A DNA stretch of 25,076 nucleotides from Verrucomicrobiota bacterium (GTDB lineage Bacteria > Verrucomicrobiota > Verrucomicrobiia > Chthoniobacterales > UBA10450): NCBI GenBank assembly GCA_003219355.1, contig QHOQ01000096.1, forward strand, positions 1-25,076, given 5' to 3'. Below, piece by piece: positions 23,567 to 25,076 of the stretch (positions are counted from its first letter, which is position 1; every line of letters starts with the position of its first letter). A program made the translations under genes and the position numbers. The notes below the pieces were generated by a model. The model saw nothing but the letters and a program-made list of their open reading frames with translations, searched no databases and was not told where the DNA came from.

Positions 23567-24088
23567 ATGCAAAAAGCGATTCTTGCCGGTGCAATTGCGG
23601 TTGCATTGGTGACAACTGCTTCATTTGCTGCAGGAGGAGCTAAGATGAACGTCACGAGTTCTGCTTTTCAGGAAGGCGGTGATATTCCGTCGAAGTTTGG
23701 CCGTGATGGCGGGAACGTTAATCCACCGCTTCGTATCGAGGGAACGCCGGCGAATGCTGGGAGCTTGGTGTTAATCGTGGATGATCCGGATGCGCCGGTT
23801 GGTCTTTTTACTCATTGGCTGGTCTGGAATATCGATCCGAAAACGACCGAAATCGCCGAGAGAGGTATCCCCAAGGGCGCAGTCCAAGGCACAAACGATT
23901 ATCCCAACCTCGGTTATGGTGGACCACAGCCGCCCTCAGGTACCCATCGTTATTACTTCAAGATTTTCGCGCTCGACCAAACACTCGATCTTCGCTCTGG
24001 CGCAAAGCGACAGGAGCTCGACAAAGCTATGAGCGGTCACGTTATCGCCCAGGGTCAGTTGATGGGTCGCTACACTCACGGCAAATAA
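23567..24088 (+). CDS. Exported YbhB/YbcL-family (PEBP, Raf kinase inhibitor-like) protein
   Basis: A 173-residue protein with a signal peptide (hydrophobic residues 4-20, likely cleavage near SFAA at 22). The PEBP fold signatures are present: VLIVDDPDAP, HWLVWNI, GTNDYPNLGYGGPQPPSGTHRYYFKIFALD, and a C-terminal GRYTHGK. Bacterial members bind small ligands or phospholipid headgroups; their role is mostly unknown. I chose ATG 23567 because it begins the signal peptide; the frame stays open upstream from 23411, but that part overlaps the rnr 5' end on the other strand. A weak GAAG lies just upstream. Confidence 0.9.
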   Translation: MQKAILAGAIAVALVTTASFAAGGAKMNVTSSAFQEGGDIPSKFGRDGGNVNPPLRIEGTPANAGSLVLIVDDPDAPVGLFTHWLVWNIDPKTTEIAERGIPKGAVQGTNDYPNLGYGGPQPPSGTHRYYFKIFALDQTLDLRSGAKRQELDKAMSGHVIAQGQLMGRYTHGK

Positions 24089-24139
24089 CGCGCGGCGGCC
24101 AATTCGAATAAAGCAGCGCCTGTGATAGTCTCACCCGCA

Positions 24140-24991
24140 ATGGGTGGGAGGCAATGGAAAATCGCCGGTCGCGTTTTCGATCTTTCCCGTCATGGGCTGA
24201 TCATGGGCGTCCTAAACGTCACGCCGGATTCGTTTTCGGACGGTGGAAAATTTTTAGCCGTAGAAAAGGCGGTTGAGCACGGCCTGACAATGGTTGGGGA
24301 AGGTGCGCAGATCATCGATGTAGGCGGGGAATCGACGCGGCCGGGCGCCGCATCTGTCGCAGTGGAGGAAGAACTGCGGCGTGTAGTTCCGGTCATTAAA
24401 AAATTGCGGGCCAAGATCGACATCGTTATTTCGATCGATACTTCGAAGGCGCAGGTTGCGCGCGCAGCAATCGAAGCAGGCGCTTCGATTGTGAACGATG
24501 TTACCGGGGGGCGAGGCGACAGAGAGATGATGCCATTTGTTGCCGAAATCAAAGCAGCCTTCATCATTATGCACATGCAAGGAGATCCGCGGACGATGCA
24601 GTCCGACCCGCGATATGTTGATGTAATTTCGGAAGTGGCTGATTTTTTTCGACAACAATATGCGTGCGCCGTAGAGTGTGGGATTGATCCCATGGCGATC
24701 GCGTTTGATCCGGGAATTGGTTTCGGGAAAACGCTTGAGCACAATCTCGACCTGCTTGCGCAGCTTGAGCGAATTCGAGTGCACAAGCGTCCGCTCGTCG
24801 TTGGCGTTTCCCGTAAATCTTTTCTCGCGAAACTGACCGGCTCATCAGAAATGAACGATCGGCTTGCGTCTGCGGTAGCCTTGACTTCTGTTCTGCGAGC
24901 ACGCGGAGCGGATGTTTTTCGTGTTCACGATGTCAAAGAGAATGTAAACGCACTGCGGGTAACGGAAGCAATCCTGCAAAAGGCAAAATGA
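24140..24991 (+). CDS. folP: Dihydropteroate synthase
   Basis: About 283 residues. It joins p-aminobenzoate to 6-hydroxymethyl-7,8-dihydropterin diphosphate, giving dihydropteroate for folate synthesis; it is the sulfonamide target. Motifs are GVLNVTPDSFSDGG, IDVGGESTRPGA, SIDTSKAQVARAA, NDVTGG, MHMQGDPRTMQ, FDPGIGFGKT and GVSRKSFLAKLTG, so all pterin-pocket and pABA-loop regions are intact. An in-frame GTG at 24122 would add six residues; ATG 24140 is closer to the fold start, but neither has a Shine-Dalgarno motif. The stop TGA overlaps the next gene's ATG by four bases (ATGA), so they are translationally coupled. Confidence 0.94.
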   Translation: MGGRQWKIAGRVFDLSRHGLIMGVLNVTPDSFSDGGKFLAVEKAVEHGLTMVGEGAQIIDVGGESTRPGAASVAVEEELRRVVPVIKKLRAKIDIVISIDTSKAQVARAAIEAGASIVNDVTGGRGDREMMPFVAEIKAAFIIMHMQGDPRTMQSDPRYVDVISEVADFFRQQYACAVECGIDPMAIAFDPGIGFGKTLEHNLDLLAQLERIRVHKRPLVVGVSRKSFLAKLTGSSEMNDRLASAVALTSVLRARGADVFRVHDVKENVNALRVTEAILQKAK

Positions 24992-25076
24992 TTCAGGAAC
25001 TTGTTCATCTCTGGCTCAGGGGCTGGCGCAGCGCCTTCGAAATCGTGCTGCTGAGTGTGGCGATCTACTATGGCTA
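24988..25076 (+). CDS. cdaA: Start of diadenylate cyclase CdaA-like gene (cut by window end)
   Basis: Only 29 residues are visible. They begin with a short amphipathic start and then a hydrophobic helix (IVLLSVAIYYG). This matches the N-terminal membrane helix of CdaA/DacA-type diadenylate cyclases, which make c-di-AMP, and the place after folP fits such a gene. The catalytic domain (DGA and RHR motifs) is outside the window, so the identity is an inference from this start and its context. An AAGG four bases upstream may serve as ribosome binding site, along with coupling to folP. Confidence 0.55.
   Translation, partial: MIQELVHLWLRGWRSAFEIVLLSVAIYYG

Overview
The window looks like chromosomal DNA of a Verrucomicrobiota-type bacterium, most likely a soil lineage of the Spartobacteria/Chthoniobacterales (inference). 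The clues are the mix of ordinary housekeeping genes with a small AP2-like protein, a SufT protein, very few Shine-Dalgarno motifs, and intergenic DNA rich in degenerate 7- and 8-base tandem repeats and REP-like palindromes. I see no phage, insertion sequence, CRISPR array or rRNA, and no gene-free stretch longer than about 220 bases.

Layout. Bases 24-95 are a tRNA with a CAT anticodon. Bases 233-8342 form a lipid-related block: a lipase maturation factor (LMF1-like) membrane protein, a PlsC acyltransferase fused to an alpha/beta hydrolase, an exported SGNH/GDSL hydrolase, an Aas-like acyltransferase/acyl-ligase fusion, and, divergent from it, a Spinster-like MFS transporter. The Aas + MFS pair recalls the E. 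coli lplT-aas lysophospholipid salvage unit, but with a different kind of transporter. Bases 8429-10619 hold two exported proteins (a PRC-barrel protein with a low-complexity tail and a YkuD-fold L,D-transpeptidase) and a 79-residue AP2-like DNA-binding protein.

Bases 10630-13282 (minus strand) encode RsmA fused to a Nudix hydrolase and a DUF697 protein with a decayed GTPase domain. A transketolase (13430-15424, plus) follows and converges on a long minus-strand run. In transcription order that run is rnr, ferredoxin, a flavodoxin-less CysJ-type reductase, sufT, a frameshifted cyclopropane-fatty-acid synthase, rplI and dnaB. rplI-dnaB is a tight operon with a strong sigma70-type promoter, and rnr-ferredoxin are 12 bases apart. 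The right end holds a secreted YbhB/YbcL (PEBP) protein, folP, and the start of a diadenylate cyclase gene that overlaps folP by four bases.

Most interesting points: the lipid recycling neighbourhood, the RsmA-Nudix fusion, the PlsC-hydrolase fusion, the reductase/ferredoxin pair, the broken cfa gene, and the intergenic 7/8-mer repeats together with the near absence of Shine-Dalgarno motifs. I did not find a clearly new defence or mobile system.
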